64,000 nucleotides of DNA from SZAS-79 sp965279075 (GTDB lineage: Bacteria > Pseudomonadota > Gammaproteobacteria > Burkholderiales > SG8-39), in contig CBDIHI010000011.1 of NCBI GenBank assembly GCA_965279075.1, positions 434,001-498,000 of the forward strand. Direction: 5' to 3'. Positions 63,484 to 64,000 of this stretch are shown here, one piece after another. The notes beneath the pieces were generated by a model. The model was given only the letters and a program-made list of their open reading frames with translations, ran no database searches and was not told the DNA's origin. The number at the start of each line of letters is the position of its first letter. Position 1 is the first letter of the stretch. The position numbers and the translations under genes were made by a program.

Positions 63484-64000
63484 CCGGCGGACGCCCGGTC
63501 CCCAACTCCTCGGGCACGGCGCGACCACGCCTCGCAGCGCCGGCGGGCGCCTGCGACGCCCACATCCACATCTACGACGCCGGGTTCCTTCCGGCCGGCA
63601 GCACGGCGCGGCTTGTGGACAGTGCGGCGGTGGCGGACTACCGCAAGCTGCAGGCGCGCACCGGCACCACGCGCACGGTGGTGGTGACGCCGGCGGCTTA
63701 CCGCACCGACAACCGCGTGACGCTGGACGCCATCCGGTCGCTGGGTGCGGTCAGCACGCGCGGCGTGGCCGTCGTGCACCCGGATGTGACGGACGCCGAA
63801 CTGCAGGCCTTGGACGACGGGGGCGTGCGCGGCATCCGGTTCACGCTGTTCGACCCGGCCACCGCGGTGACGACCTTCGACATGGTCGAGCCGCTGGCGC
63901 ATCGCGTGGCCGAGCTCGGCTGGCACGTGCAGCTGCATTGGCGGGCCGACCAGATCGTGCCGCGAGCCGAACTGCTCGACCGCCTGCCCGGTACGCTCGT
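63480..64000 (+). CDS. Amidohydrolase, 2-pyrone-4,6-dicarboxylate lactonase-like (3' end outside window)
   Basis: An open frame from GTG 63480 (GTGA overlap with the cupin stop) to the window edge, 173 codons so far. The metal motif CDAHIHIYD near residue 32, TRTVVVTPAAYRTDN and GVRGIRFTLFD match the LigI-like branch of the amidohydrolase superfamily. The family hydrolyses lactones of aromatic pathways, but the substrate here is open. The C-terminal half is not in the window. Confidence 0.8.
   Translation, partial: MTGGRPVPNSSGTARPRLAAPAGACDAHIHIYDAGFLPAGSTARLVDSAAVADYRKLQARTGTTRTVVVTPAAYRTDNRVTLDAIRSLGAVSTRGVAVVHPDVTDAELQALDDGGVRGIRFTLFDPATAVTTFDMVEPLAHRVAELGWHVQLHWRADQIVPRAELLDRLPGTL

Overview
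The window is high-GC (about two thirds G+C), densely coded DNA. It most resembles a betaproteobacterium of the order Burkholderiales. The main reasons are the gene order mdh < > gntR-sdhCDAB-sdhE-gltA-odhA-odhB-odhL-zapE, a Bug-type solute-binding protein, a DUF3460-like small protein and a prpB/prpC/prpD/acnA block. No rRNA, tRNA, CRISPR array or complete insertion sequence was seen.

Layout. 1-2352: end of an FtsX-like ABC permease translationally coupled to a CrtC/AttH lipocalin-like protein. 2387-12239: an aromatic-degradation cluster (aspartate dehydrogenase-like protein, two-subunit Rieske oxygenase, Bug protein, LigB-LigA fusion ring-cleavage dioxygenase, aldehyde dehydrogenase, two alpha/beta hydrolases, MFS transporter and, on the other strand, a class II aldolase-like protein). 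Its natural substrate cannot be read from the sequence. 12318-13301: dusA. 13261-26950: a 13.7-kb cobalamin salvage and uptake block (cobO, btuD, btuC, cobC, cobS, bluB, cobT, a HEPN-like protein, btuF, cobD, cbiB, cobQ, cobU, riboswitch-controlled btuB). It is bounded by a 26-bp near-identical repeat of the dusA 5' end. 26976-31007: frameshifted panE-like gene, msrA, hslR, and typA with two frameshifts. 31080-37735: a three-gene signalling operon with a 1573-residue hybrid kinase. 37768-46403: methylcitrate cycle and malate dehydrogenase. 46565-57934: GntR regulator, succinate dehydrogenase, citrate synthase and 2-oxoglutarate dehydrogenase. 57948-64000: zapE, acuI-like reductase, prpE, two GlcG/HbpS-like proteins, a cupin and the start of an amidohydrolase.

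How it works together. PrpE and the AcuI-like reductase make propionyl-CoA. PrpC, PrpD, aconitase and PrpB convert it to succinate and pyruvate. Succinate enters the adjacent sdh-mdh-gltA-odh TCA genes. The cobalamin block encodes only corrinoid uptake and late steps (adenosylation, cobyric acid amidation, aminopropanol attachment, lower-ligand synthesis and assembly). No corrin-ring genes are present here, so salvage is the likely role.

Most interesting points. (1) The cobalamin block looks like an old integrative element inserted in the 5' end of dusA: dusA was restored by the element, the original dusA start is stranded next to panE, and no integrase remains. (2) Inside it, bluB sits in an 875-bp cassette flanked by duplicated cobT 3' ends and carries a scar of a foreign cobO 3' end. 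(3) Two 64-65-bp intergenic palindromes 15.8 kb apart differ by paired compensatory changes. (4) cobU appears to start with CTG. Three single-base frameshifts (two in typA, one in panE) may be sequence errors.
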